Below, piece by piece: positions 11,235-23,100 of a stretch of DNA of 64,000 bases. The notes beneath the pieces were generated by a model. The model was not told where the DNA came from. It searched no databases and was given only the letters and a program-made list of their open reading frames with translations. The position numbers and the translations under genes were made by a program. The first letter of the stretch is position 1; each line of letters starts with the position of its first letter. The stretch is taken from positions 111,899,994 through 111,963,993 of the forward strand of contig RSEF01000003.1 of NCBI GenBank assembly GCA_003993805.1. The letters are read 5' to 3'. The stretch comes from Himantopus leucocephalus. Lineage: Eukaryota > Chordata > Aves > Charadriiformes > Recurvirostridae.

Positions 11235-14200
11235 TGTTAGTTTACAACAGGATAGTAAATTAAAATTGTGAAGTTTTAGCCCTGCATGCAGGAGCTTGAT
11301 TGTCTGTGTTGTTAAATTATTCCAGTGGTCACAGGGTTTGTCAGCCAAAACTGCTTCTCAAACAGTGCCTGACCATAGCTCAGAAATGAGCACAACCCAG
11401 GGACCAGCCTCACAGGCAGTTTGGGTGCAGGCACTCTGTTTTGGAAAGAAAAAGGTTCTACCAGTAAGAATGTATCCTCAGGGGCAGATAATGGGCTCAA
11501 GTTCTCATTAGTTTTGTAATATGAAGAAACATGCATTAGCTGTCCTCTCTTTTAGATATATAATTGGATATATTGATATATATTATCTTGTAAATAATTG
11601 GACTCATATTTTTAAAGAACATGAATATTTTAATAATAATAAAAATAACTGAGGAGGAAGACATAGACCACTTAGACCAAAATTTACTGGCAATGTACAG
11701 AAAGCTACCTTTAATTACCTTTTGTCACCATTATACACGGTAATTGTATTTGCATTTACAATCCTGTTTGAAAAGGGCATTGTCACGTATCTTTGCCCAT
11801 CTTGTTTGATTAATTGCCTCACTGTCAGGATGTTAACTGAGGATTTTGGTACTCTGTTCTCCTGTCACTGATCTGATACTCCATGACTGTTTCTGATAAG
11901 TTAGTATCATTTTTTTCCTATAGTGTTTCAGTGATCTTACTAAGCATCTTACTAAAGGCATCTGATGTTACACTGTTAATAAGATACCTACATCTTTAGA
12001 TGTAAGACAAGTAATGTCTTTTTTATGATCAGCTGATACAGCTGGGAGTAAACAGACAACCGTGTGGACACACGGATGTGTAGGACCTGTAACTCCCTGT
12101 CTTATAAGAATATTTTTCTTGCTTAAATTCAGGTGATCACTTCGTATTGTTATCTTTTCCTATTCTTTTCCTATTTTGTGAAACAAGACAATTATCCTAG
12201 ATTAAAAATAAATAACTTTAAAAACCCAATAACAATGCCCCCCCAAATATCCAAATCAGATTTGACTTAAAATATGAGAGAATGGATTTATTAAAAGACA
12301 ACAAAGATTATAATTCTTACCTAAGACTCCTCTCTTGTAAGACCCATGACATGTTCTTCAGTTACTGATATCCCATTAGCCTTTCTAATTGTCATTTTTT
12401 TGGTTATTATTTGTTATTCAGGTAGTAGCACCTTCTCCACACTTCCAGTTATAGACCAGCCCCATATTGTGCTAAACGTTGTATAAGGAGAGTAAAATAA
12501 ATAATGTTCCCATACCAAAATCATTAAAAATTGAATGTTAACACATAAGTATGGATACAGAGCTTTCTATAGAGCTTTACATGCTGAAAACTTTGGTGTT
12601 TTGTCAGGAGTTTTCTTCTGTATTGTACTCCCCAAAAGACAGAATCAATCACAAACTTCTTTGTTAATCCCTTAAGTTATATGTGAAGAATGCTAAATAT
12701 TTTAATGATGAAACTTTGGGATCAGCAGTGATGAAAACACTACTAACCTAAAGACAGTAACAGAAAAATGCTTCAGCATTGATACTGAGGAGATAATCTT
12801 CCTGGTTTTCAGTTTTTAATCATTTAACATGGAAGGGAAAATGTTCTGCCCAGAATTCAAATACTAAATGTTTAGCCTTCAATACAGAGGGCAAGAGTTT
12901 AATATCAGTTCACTCCCTTTTTCCATCTGTCCATTACTGTGGAACTTGAGCTTCTATTCTGTCATGGAAGCCACTACAGTTTAAGAAGGCGCGTTTGTGC
13001 AAAGACACTCTTACAGTTTTGCTTGGCACATTGAAGGCTTGAGAAAGGTACGAGACTGTCAGCTTTGGAGCCAGAAAGCATATATAGATCCAGCACACAA
13101 GTACAGCAGAAAGTTGCCATGGACCATGCAAGTGGTTCTGTAGAACTGTGCTTATAACAGCAGTCTGACTTACAGAGAGCAGGGAAAATAATCTAGTTTA
13201 CTGACACCACACAAACAGCAAGAAAAGGAAAAAGCTGTATCGGTAATCTCTGGCTAATGCTGGGTTTGTTAGAAAGTTTGCATCTTTCCTAGTAGGTGAA
13301 GGAAATCTAAGCCTAAGATTTGACTCCCCAGCTGACAGCCTTCATAAACTTTGAAGAATAATGAATCGGAGATGTGAGTGCCTATCTTCCAGGACACGGC
13401 TGTTATTAATTTAATTATTTTGTAAACATTTTTTTTTTCCTTAAAAAGAAGAACAAGGAATTTAATTATGACCCAAATTTTGAGTTACTGTTTTGGTTTG
13501 CTTTATAGTACCTAAACAATTCTAAACATCACAAAATCTGTTATTGTTGGGATCTCTTCAATCCCTAAAATACTTCCACATTTTGAAGTGAAAAGCATCT
13601 CAATTTTTTTTTTTAAGTAGTGTATTTAAAATTCAAACAGCATTAAAATGTAGGGATAGTTTGACTGAGCCAACTTCAGTCCTGCAAGATGTTTATAAAA
13701 TCAAAGTTCCTTAGGACTCCATTTTCTGTTTATATAGAAACTTCACTGAAAAGTATTAATGATTCATAAAATGTGAATAGATGGGGAGAAAAAGGGAAGT
13801 TCCATATCAAATATCTACATCTTTGTCCCACAGCTTCAGCTGCACATTTAAGTCTATCACTTTTCACATTCCTGTGACTTTTCTGTTATTTTTAGCATTT
13901 CAAGAGATGCTTAGTAACTACTTAATTCTGCAGTGATTAGAGACCACTTTACAAAACAGTATCAGTAAACAAGGTTAAATTTGGAAGTCAAAAGGAAAAC
14001 CAAGTAAACAATTAGAAAAGCAATAATATTTTTGATAAAGTAACAAAATTCTTATGCAGTCAAATAGCAATTTTCCTGAGTTGTATACATGATATAAAAA
14101 CTAATGCATAGTTATTCCCAGAAATACTATTCACTATAATATAATCATCAGATCTAGATCAACAAAGGCAGTTTTTCATAAACATCTAAGACAATTAAAA

Positions 14201-14392
14201 TCATAGTCTCAAAAATATAATCACCAGCTATTAAGCACTTCTGAATTTGAAATATCATTTGGAATATTTTTATTCTGCAGGAGCTTCTTGAGCCTTTGAG
14301 TAGGTCATTATTTCATCTTTAGTTTAGTTAAAAAAACCAGTATCACTTGCAGTTGAACGGGAAAAAGCTGCCATGTATAAAGGTATTCTATT
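11235..14392. other. Unannotated AT-rich stretch
   Basis: Nothing assignable to a gene or repeat family was recognised. Short homopolymer runs occur near 13430-13440 and 13602-13613. Open frames such as 12934-13131 (-) have no recognisable domain. Confidence 0.5.
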
Positions 14393-15950
14393 AAAGAATC
14401 ACACAAAATTGCAGAACAACTGAGGTTGGAAGTTCCCTCTGGAGATCATCTTGTCCAGTGCTTTTGCTCATAGCAAGTTAAACCAGAGCAGGTTGCCCAG
14501 GACAGTGCCCAGTCAGGTTTGGAGTACCACCAAAGGTGAAGACTCAACAACCTCTCTAGGCAACCAATTCCAGTGTCTGACTAACCACCCAATAAAGAAA
14601 GTCGCTTATTATGTTTATATTGGATTCCTGTATTTAAATTTGTTCCCATTGCTTCTTGTGATTTCACTGGTCACTAATGAGACAGGCTATGTCTTCTTTA
14701 CTCTCCTTGATCAAATTTACTCATTGATGAGATCTCCCTAAACCTTCTCTTCTCCAGGCTGAACAGTCCCAGATCTCTCAGCCTCTCCTTGTAGGTCAGA
14801 TGCTTCATTACCTTGATCATCTTCCTGGCCATTTGATGGGCTTGCTCCAGTGGGCCTATGTCTCTGTTGTACTAGAGCTTTCAGAACTGGACCTAGCACT
14901 CCAGATGGGTCTTGCCATGACTCACCTCCCTTGACCTGCTGGCAATGCTCTGTTTACTGCAGCAGGAAGATTTTGGCCTTCTTTGCCACAAGGGATCATT
15001 GCTGCCGCACAATCATCTTGTTGTTCCAGTTGGACCTCCAGGTCCTTCTCTGCAAAGCTTCTTTCCAGCTGGTTAGCCCCAGCCTGCATGAGCGTGTGTG
15101 GTTATCCCTTAAGAGGTGCAGGACTTGACATTTCCCTTTAAGAGTATTGGCCCATTTCTCCAGTCTGTGGAGGTTCCTGTGAATGGGAGCACACCCATCT
15201 GGTCTAACAGCTATTCCTCCCAGTTTTTTATCATCTGCAAATTTGCTGAGGGTGCACCGTGCGCCATCATCCAGGTCATTAATGAAGAGGTTACACAGGA
15301 CTGGCCACAGTATCAACCCTTGGGTAGACTACTAGTGACTATCCTTAGCTGGACCTTGTGGTGCTCATCACAGCTCTTTGGGCCTGGAAATTCAGCCAGT
15401 TTTCTGTCCATCTCACTGTCCATTAGCTAGCTTGTACTTCAGCAGTTTCTGTATGAGAACGTTATGGGAGAAAGTGTTTAAAGCCCTGTTAAAGTCAAAA
15501 TAAACAACCACTGCTCTGCCCTCATCCACTGAGCTAGTAATTTCATTTTAGAAAGCTATCAGGTGGGTCAAGAATGGTTTCATAAATCCATGCTGATTTC
15601 TTCCAGTCATCTTGTCCTTCATGAGTTTGGATATGCTTTCCAGTATTAGCTGCTCCATCACCTTCACAGGGATTGAGGTGAGAATGACCTGTCCGTAGTT
15701 CACTGGGTCCTCCTTCTTGCCCTTTTTGAAGATAAAAGTGGTATTTGTTTTCTTCCCATCCTCAGAAGTCTCCTGATTACATTATCTTTCAAAGATTATC
15801 AAGAGGGGCCTCACAATGACATTGGCCAGCTTCCCCAGCACTCATAGGTGCATCACCTGAGGTCCCATGTTCTTATGTATGTCCAGACTGTTTAAACATT
15901 CTCTGTACTGATCATCCTCTACAGAGATATCACACTCTTTTCCAAGTTAC
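14393..15950 (-). mobile_element. Long, old CR1 copy (ORF2 RT region to 3' end)
   Basis: Read on the minus strand, this covers much of the CR1 reverse transcriptase and the 3' end. The 3' terminus is at 14393-14460 ('gaggttggaagttccctctggagatcatcttgtcca' in the plus reading). The minus-strand frame at 14996-15316 encodes 'LFINDLDDGARCTLSKFADD', which contains the RT palm FADD motif, then 'RLEKWANTLKGKCQVLHL'. Upstream blocks matching CR1 RT fingers and palm run to about 15950. Stops and frameshifts interrupt every frame. The sequence differs from the 18646 and 37923 copies and looks like an older subfamily. The 5' boundary is uncertain: similarity fades after about 15910, and the element may continue to about 16110. 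Confidence 0.9.
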
Positions 15951-18645
15951 TCTTTAAAATTCAACCATTCTGTAATGGTTATCTTTATGGTGGTATAGCT
16001 AAACTTAGCAATGTACCATCTACAAGGTTTCTTATACTGTCCTCTCCATCCCCTGCTAACTCCTGTGTTTGCTCCAGCCACTGGCTAAATATCACAGGTC
16101 AGGCTGTGGTCTCTTTAGAACAAAGACTAACACTTTACTATACATTTCTGCAAGAGCTTTGTGGCCTCAGTTGTGTTGTTTCTTGATGCAACTCCAGTGA
16201 AGAGACATAAATATGTAGTAACAGTAATAGTCCAACAGCATGAGACACACTGGCTGGACCTGCAGCTTTCATTGGGAATTCTATAAAACAGAAAAGAAAT
16301 GTCAACTATGGCAATTGAAGCGATACAACATCAATATATTTTTTGTGATGCAACTGCAGAAGTCTAAAGCGAGATGATCATTTGGAGATGTTTTGGTTTC
16401 TTGAATGTGTAATTATCTGAGCTGGTGGCTGTCTGATTTCACTTTAGTAATCCTACTCCTTATGTAAAATAAAGGAACAAAACCTCCAGATTTAGTCCAT
16501 GTTATTGTCACTATTTCCTTAAGACCATTCTAGCTTTATTTCCTTTGGAATTTTGCAATTCAAATATCCTTCTAAGCCCACAACTTGTGTGAGAACAAAC
16601 AAGTGTGACAAGTAGCTACATGTGGAATGAGAACATGAAAGCAGAGAAAATGGCAAGCCATCTAGATTTGGGACATTCCACTATTCCACCCTTTTCTGAC
16701 CATCATCTATGCTGTCTGCCTGTCAGACCTGACTTAAATCTACTTTTCAGGCTCTTTTTATTAGTAATTATTGAATCTTTAAAAAACAGATAACATCTGT
16801 GCTAAATTAACATCAATACTTTCAAAGTCCATTTCAGAAGGCACACAGAGTTTGACCTTCAAATAAAAAAGTATCCCTCTCCAGATCTCCAAATATCGCT
16901 CCTTTAACCCGTTGTTTCCATACTGCCTGTGATGTTTCTTTTCCCATAGGCACAATAAAAGAAACAGGAATCTCTGCCCAGTGCAAGAATTGAATTCAAA
17001 TGGATGTTTATCAGAGATGTCAAAATATCCATGACATTTTTTTCTTAAAAACATTTGTCTTTTTTGTTATAGACACGGCACCAAAAGTGGTAGAAATAGT
17101 CTTCCTTCCAACATTGAAAACAGCTGTGCTGGGAATCTCTTAACACCGCCAGGCAGCACAAGACTCCCAAAGCAATTTTAATACTGGTAAGCTTCAGGTG
17201 AACATCCAGACCATTAGGTATAAAGCTGACAAGTACGTCAGCTGAAGCATGTTTGAGATTTATTTTTGTCATACAGCTCCTGGAATTAGATAAGTATACC
17301 AACACTGAAGATATATTTGAAAGGCACTCTTCATGCCTGATACTGAATTGCAGCAAGCTCAACAAACTTCAGCTGAAATCAATATGGTAGTAGTATAGTC
17401 ATCTATCTACTCCTTACTTGTTTAATCTAGGCCAAGATTTAGACAGATTACACATGGTGACATTGCATACTAACACAGGTATTAGCAGTGTCTGGAAGCT
17501 GGAAAGCCAGAGACAGCTTTTCCTGTGTATGAGCTCTAGTAAAGAACAGTGACTTTATTTTCCATGTGGATCTGAAGGGAAACTCGTAATTTGCAGTGGA
17601 TTACGTGAGAAGAATGGTTCTTCCAGGTACAGAAAATTCACTATTTGCACCTAAAAGGGTCTCACTGGAGGCAAAGAAGGGGGTGTTCTGCAGTCTCCCT
17701 TGGGTCTGGCTTAACGACATACATGCATCTCATTTTATGGCAATCAGAAATCATAGGACTTCTTCCCATGAAAAATAGTTTTTCCCCTTTTACCTGAAAA
17801 TGCTTTGAATGTGTAAAATTGCTAAGGATCATACCCACCGGGAACATGGAGAAGATGATTGGGATTTTGAGGACAGGAAGGAGAGGGATAAGAAAATAAA
17901 AACAGAACAAGTCAGTGGTCTGTATGTATTCATATGGGTTTCCCTTAAGAAACCCAACTGTTGATTTCCTTTGTTCACATGTCGGTTGTGATGCCCATTA
18001 AGTTTGATTTTTGTCTTAAGAAGTTAATGTTTCATGACTGATGTCTTCAGCAGAATTCGTGGTGACTGATATGCAAGGATGGCCTGAGGCCTGACATATC
18101 TTTATACTGACAATCAATGCTAGGCATTGCATGGTGATTAAAAAGGAATAAAACTGAATTTATACTAGAGCTTAAAAGCGTCATTAAGAAGTAGTCTTCC
18201 AAAGCTACTCAATAACATGAAGACATGAAGATTTGACCATCTAATGGGTTATGGTTTATTCCCACATTTTACTGTTCACTACCATGTGGTCAAAACATTT
18301 GACATCTCACAAAGCTATTTTAAGAAGTACAGTCATTATTTTTATTTTGACTCAGATGAGATATGTTGATCGGCCTGATGAAAATATCAGGCTAATGATT
18401 AGAGCCGAAATTTGCAATATATTTTTAAGAGAATTTCTGTTCCCGATTGTACTGTGTTTTCGTACTTGTAGAGTAGTTAAAATCCTTTTAAGTAAACTGG
18501 TTTTGTCTTTAAAATATATAATTCTGCTCTGAAACCAGGATGATGAGGTAGAAAACAAGTTTGTCATGACCAGAAGACTCTAAAGAAAAGCGAAACACAG
18601 ATGACAGCCTGCGTTATGTAGCTGTAAGCGTTGGTTAAAACAAAC
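15951..18645. other. Unannotated stretch
   Basis: No gene or clear repeat was recognised. The first 150 bases may be the eroded 5' continuation of the neighbouring CR1. Minus-strand open frames at 16779-17054, 17045-17365 and 17662-17910 have no recognisable domain and no convincing splice context. Confidence 0.45.
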
Positions 18646-19580
18646 GTGCACCCTCAGCAAGTCTGTGGATGACGCCAAGCTGAGTGGTGCAGTTCACATG
18701 TCTGAGGGACAGGATGCCGTCCAGAGGGATCTGCACAAGATCGAGAAGTGGGCCCGTGTGGACCTCATGAGGTACAACAAGGCCAAGTGCAGGGTCTTGT
18801 ACCTGGGTCAGGGCAACCCCTGGTATCAATACAGGCTGTGGGATGAAAGGATTGAGAGCAGCCCTGCCAAGAAGGACTTGGGGGTACTGGGGGATGAAAA
18901 GCTGGACATGAGTCAACAATGTGCGCTCGTAGCCCAGAGAGCCAACCGCATCCTGGGCTGCATCAAAAGAAGCATGACCAGCTAGTCAAGGGAGGTGATT
19001 CTGCCCCTCTACTCCGCTCTGGTGAGACCCCACCTGGAGTACTGCATTCAGCTCTGAGGTCCCCAACATAAGAAGGACATGGACCTGTTGGAGTGGGTCC
19101 AAAGGAGGGCCACAAAGATGATCGGAGGGCCACAAAGTTGATCAGAGGGCTGGAGCACCTCTCCTATGAAGACAGGCTGAGAGAGCTGGGGTTGTTCAGC
19201 CTGGAGAAGAGAAGGCTCTGGGGAGACTTTATAGCAGCCTTCTAGTACTTAAAGGGGGCCTACAGGAAAGACGGGTACAAACTTTTTGCAGGACCTGTTG
19301 CAATAGGACAAGGGGTAATGGTTTTAAACTGAGAGAGGGAAGATTTAGACTAGGTATAAGGAAGACTTTTTTTATGCTGAAGGTGGTGAAACACTGGCAG
19401 AGGTTTCCCCAGAGATGTGGTAGATGCCCCATCCCTGGAAACATTCAAGGTCAGGCTGGATAGTGCTCTGAGCAACCTGATCTAGTTGAAGATGTCCCTG
19501 CTCATTGCAGGGGGATTGGACTAGATGACCTTTAAAGGTCCCTTCTACCCCAACCTATTCTATGATTCTATGGTTCTATG
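18646..19580 (+). mobile_element. CR1 LINE, 5'-truncated
   Basis: The sequence begins in the RT palm region ('gtgcaccctcagcaagtctgtgg'). It continues with '[20 protein letters not shown]' and '[13 protein letters not shown]' peptides (frame 18665-18985), the 'ggagtgggtccaaaggaggg' block, 'ggggttgttcagcctggaga', and finally the 'ttggactagatgacc' block and ATTCTATG repeats at 19553-19580. A 20-base tandem duplication lies at 19104-19143. A stop near 18984 and later breaks make it non-coding. Its 3' third closely resembles 1-382. Confidence 0.95.
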
Positions 19581-20058
19581 AACTCAGGAAGCAAACGAAA
19601 ATCTATTCCTGTTGGAGATAAAACTGCTGCATGTATTTTCATATTGTTGTGATTCTAATCATAATAATCATGGAACTTATATGTAGTCAGGGCCTGAGTG
19701 ATCAGCTTTAAATCCTACCCTTGGATCACAGATCTGAAACTAGCAGTGGATTTTTCTGATTTTCCCATTCTTTCCATTTCTAGAGAAATGGCACCAATAG
19801 CACACCCTCCACAGAAACTGGGATTCCCAATCAGAAAGATTCTTCAGTCTCACAACCCATCTGACTCTTCTCCAACACACATTATTTTAGAACCATGGAG
19901 CGGTTCACACTGCTTTTAGTAGCTCAGTAGCCTCTCTACCTAGTACAGCATATGCAGACCTCAAACCATACATTCAGCAAGTGTAAACTCATTTGGTTCT
20001 ATTGCCTTCAAGGGAGTTATGTTAACCAGCTGAGGATTTGCACAACACCCACCTTTCT

Positions 20059-20083
20059 TTCTTTTTTTTTTTTTTTATTTATG
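20059..20083. repeat. Poly(T) tract
   Basis: A run of about 20 T after 'ctttctt'. In minus-strand terms it could be a poly(A) tail, but no AATAAA signal or target duplication is evident beside it. Confidence 0.7.
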
Positions 20084-20152
20084 TGAAAGTATGATTTTTC
20101 ATGGAGAATCCTGTCCCTCATTTCATTATACAGTACTGTCGTTCAGTTCTAC

Positions 20153-20180
20153 ACTGTTGATAACTACAGTTATCAACAGT
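20153..20180. repeat. Perfect inverted repeat, 13-bp arms
   Basis: ACTGTTGATAACT (20153-20165) is followed after a 2-base spacer (AC) by its exact reverse complement (20168-20180). It could extrude as a cruciform or fold as an RNA hairpin. No gene is nearby. The arms are too short for a typical microRNA precursor. Confidence 0.85.
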
Positions 20181-23100
20181 TGAGCATCAGAGGCATGAAG
20201 TACTTGAGAACACTATCAAAAAGCTAAATTTTAGGGGTGACAAAGGTCTAGACTACCAACCTGTGTTTGCACAACATAAGTAGTAGTGGAATAAGAATCA
20301 AAACAGATAAGAAAAATGCAAGGGTGAGAACATGGCTTCTGACCTCCATGGTTTCAGGAAATACTGCAACTGTGATTAAGGAAATCACAGACTTTGGAGA
20401 GCTTCTTAAAAAATAAATAAAAGGAAAACAACTGAGAATGATGCGGGAATATCAATGAAGGAAATGTGTGAAAACCAGATAAGGAAAAGGCAACATCAAC
20501 ACAAAATAATTGGCAATAAACTAAATCATTAACAAAGGTTATGTTCAACACCCCTTTCCCCTCTACCCCTCTGAAATGAAACTATTTGGATGAGATGGTG
20601 AAGGTAGAAACCGTGCAAATTGTACAGAGCACTGAAATAAAACAGTTTAGATCATAAACAGGGTGAATCTATCCTCTAGTTTGAGATCAAATGAGCTAGG
20701 CCTTTTTGAGTGACACTCCTCTTCTCAATCCTGCTTCACTCATATAATTTCAGAAAGCTGGTAAGATTGTCTCCAATAGATCAATGTGAATTATTTCCCC
20801 TCTCTTTTTGCACCACTTCCTGCCTCCTTTTTTCCTACTGACTCAAATACACCTCACATAAGTAACATTGCCTCCTTGCATATGTCTCTCTGTTGATTAC
20901 TGGAAATGATTAGTGTATTTCAACTTTGAAGTTAGGCACCTGAATAAAAGTCCTAAATTTTTATGAGTCGTGCTTTTGGCTGTCCACAGAACACATTGAT
21001 TTTGCATTCACAAAATAAAGGACTGTGGCGTTTGGATTGAAAAAGAATGTGGTAATTCTCAGAATGGTGAAGAAAACAGAGTGTTAAATTACACGGCTAA
21101 TCCTTGTCCTTCCATTTATAAAACCAGATCGACCCACTGTATGTTTCATTCATCCCCACATCATTTTGTGTTTATGAATGAAAAATGATGTTTCTATGAG
21201 CAAATCACTGTAACTGTCCTGGTCTCTGCGTAATGGCAGATAATATTATTTACCTTTTTGAAAAAGGAAAACATATTAAACACGCTGACAAGTCTAGTAA
21301 GTATAGCATTCTGCTGCTAACACTAATACTGAGAATGTAGATTATTTATATTTGAAGCCATCATAGCTTGCCAGAGTGACAAATGAGTTTTGTGGTTTGG
21401 ATACTTACTTAAAAGCTTGGACACATACCTGAATTTCACCCAAAGAATGAACTTAAAATGAAAACATTTGGCTAGAAATATTTCAGAAACAGGTTCTTTT
21501 GCACTGCATCCAGTATTTTCTGCACTGAATCTCGTTTGAAAAACATAGAGACCAATAAAAGCTCCACTCATCGTTGGCTGAGGGTTTTGGTGCAAAAGGT
21601 CTGTAGCATCAGTCCGGTCTGGAGAAGACTATGCTGTGGTTAAATGTGTCTTGCTGTGTCCAGCATTATCCTGAACTGGAATGTAAGCACAAAATATTAG
21701 GCCAGCTTCAAACACCTTTCAAATCAGTATAATTTATTCTGTTCTGAGAGAAGAAGAGTGTGTCCTTAGCTTGTGTTCCTTATAGGTATAGGGTTTATTG
21801 CTGATCTTTCCTGGTTCAGGATTTTTCCTGTTTAAATAATGAAGCATAACTATTTTGAAGTTAAAATAATGCGAGAAAGTATGCTTCTGCTGAAGCAGAT
21901 GACAATTTTGCTGTCAGGCGGCAGGATTTCACAAGTAATGGCCTTTTTTACATACAAATTAAAGTTCTTAATAATGGCTTAAACTGATTATTTTCAAAAT
22001 ACATAACAAAATATATTGCAGGCAAATCTTTGTATACGGGATCAACTTTATTATAAATTAATTATCATTTTGTTTCCTAATCTTCCCAGATGGCAAACAG
22101 GAATAGATAAGAGAAATTAATAATATTGGAAATCATTCTTCATTACATTGGTGTATCTTCACTGGATTAAAGACAAGTACCTTGGCATTAAAATAGTGTT
22201 GTGAAATGCAGAATCAAGCCCTTTGAAAAAAAAATCCCAGAACTTTAATTATACTGCAGCTTTACCAGTGACCCCCCTGACGATAGACATCCTCTTTAGT
22301 TTTGCTCAGGATTTAGTTGTTGAATACCCTTATAATCCTCTCAATGCCTTTTCTTTTAAGCAGTGCCATTTGCCCTGAATAAAACTGTTTGTTGCCATAT
22401 GCTAGTAAGAATAAAATGTAACACTTACAGAGTGCCTCACATTTTCTAGCATAGTGCTGTTGTGGATATAGTAGTCTACAGACTTATTCAAGATTTGTAG
22501 GTTGAGGTAATCTTTGATATAAAGCTATTATGACTGGAAAAAATAACATGAGTGTTGTGGGTTAGAGTTTCTTGTACAGTATCTCAACTCAGTAACTATT
22601 CAGGTCTAGGTATTGTTGACATAATTACATTTAGAGGCAAAGCCTATACACGTATCTCCCTTTTGAACTTCCCACATGCACGTTTTTGGAGGTGGACTGG
22701 ATAGACAAATGTCACGATTAGCTCAACCCAGCTAGCAAATGAGGATGAAAAAGGGATGAGGAGATCAGGGCCTGGTGTTGCACACATCTGCAAACGAAGG
22801 GAGATGCAGCCTGTGAAATTCCCTGAGCCAAAAGGACAAAAGTGTTTGTAGCCAGAAAGATAGGTCTTTTCCCCACACTAATATCAGCTGGTCTAACAGA
22901 AGCATTTAACTTTCAAAGCACTGTACAAGCATGAATCAATGTTTTAATAAAACAAAATATCAGTCTCTTCTTGGTCCTCTTTCTATGCTTCACAGCTTGG
23001 TAGTAAAACTAGCAGTTAGGAACAGACATCTGCCTTCATCACTCCAGAGTCTTAAACTATTTCCAAATTATAACACCAGCATTCTCACATGCAGCTCATA

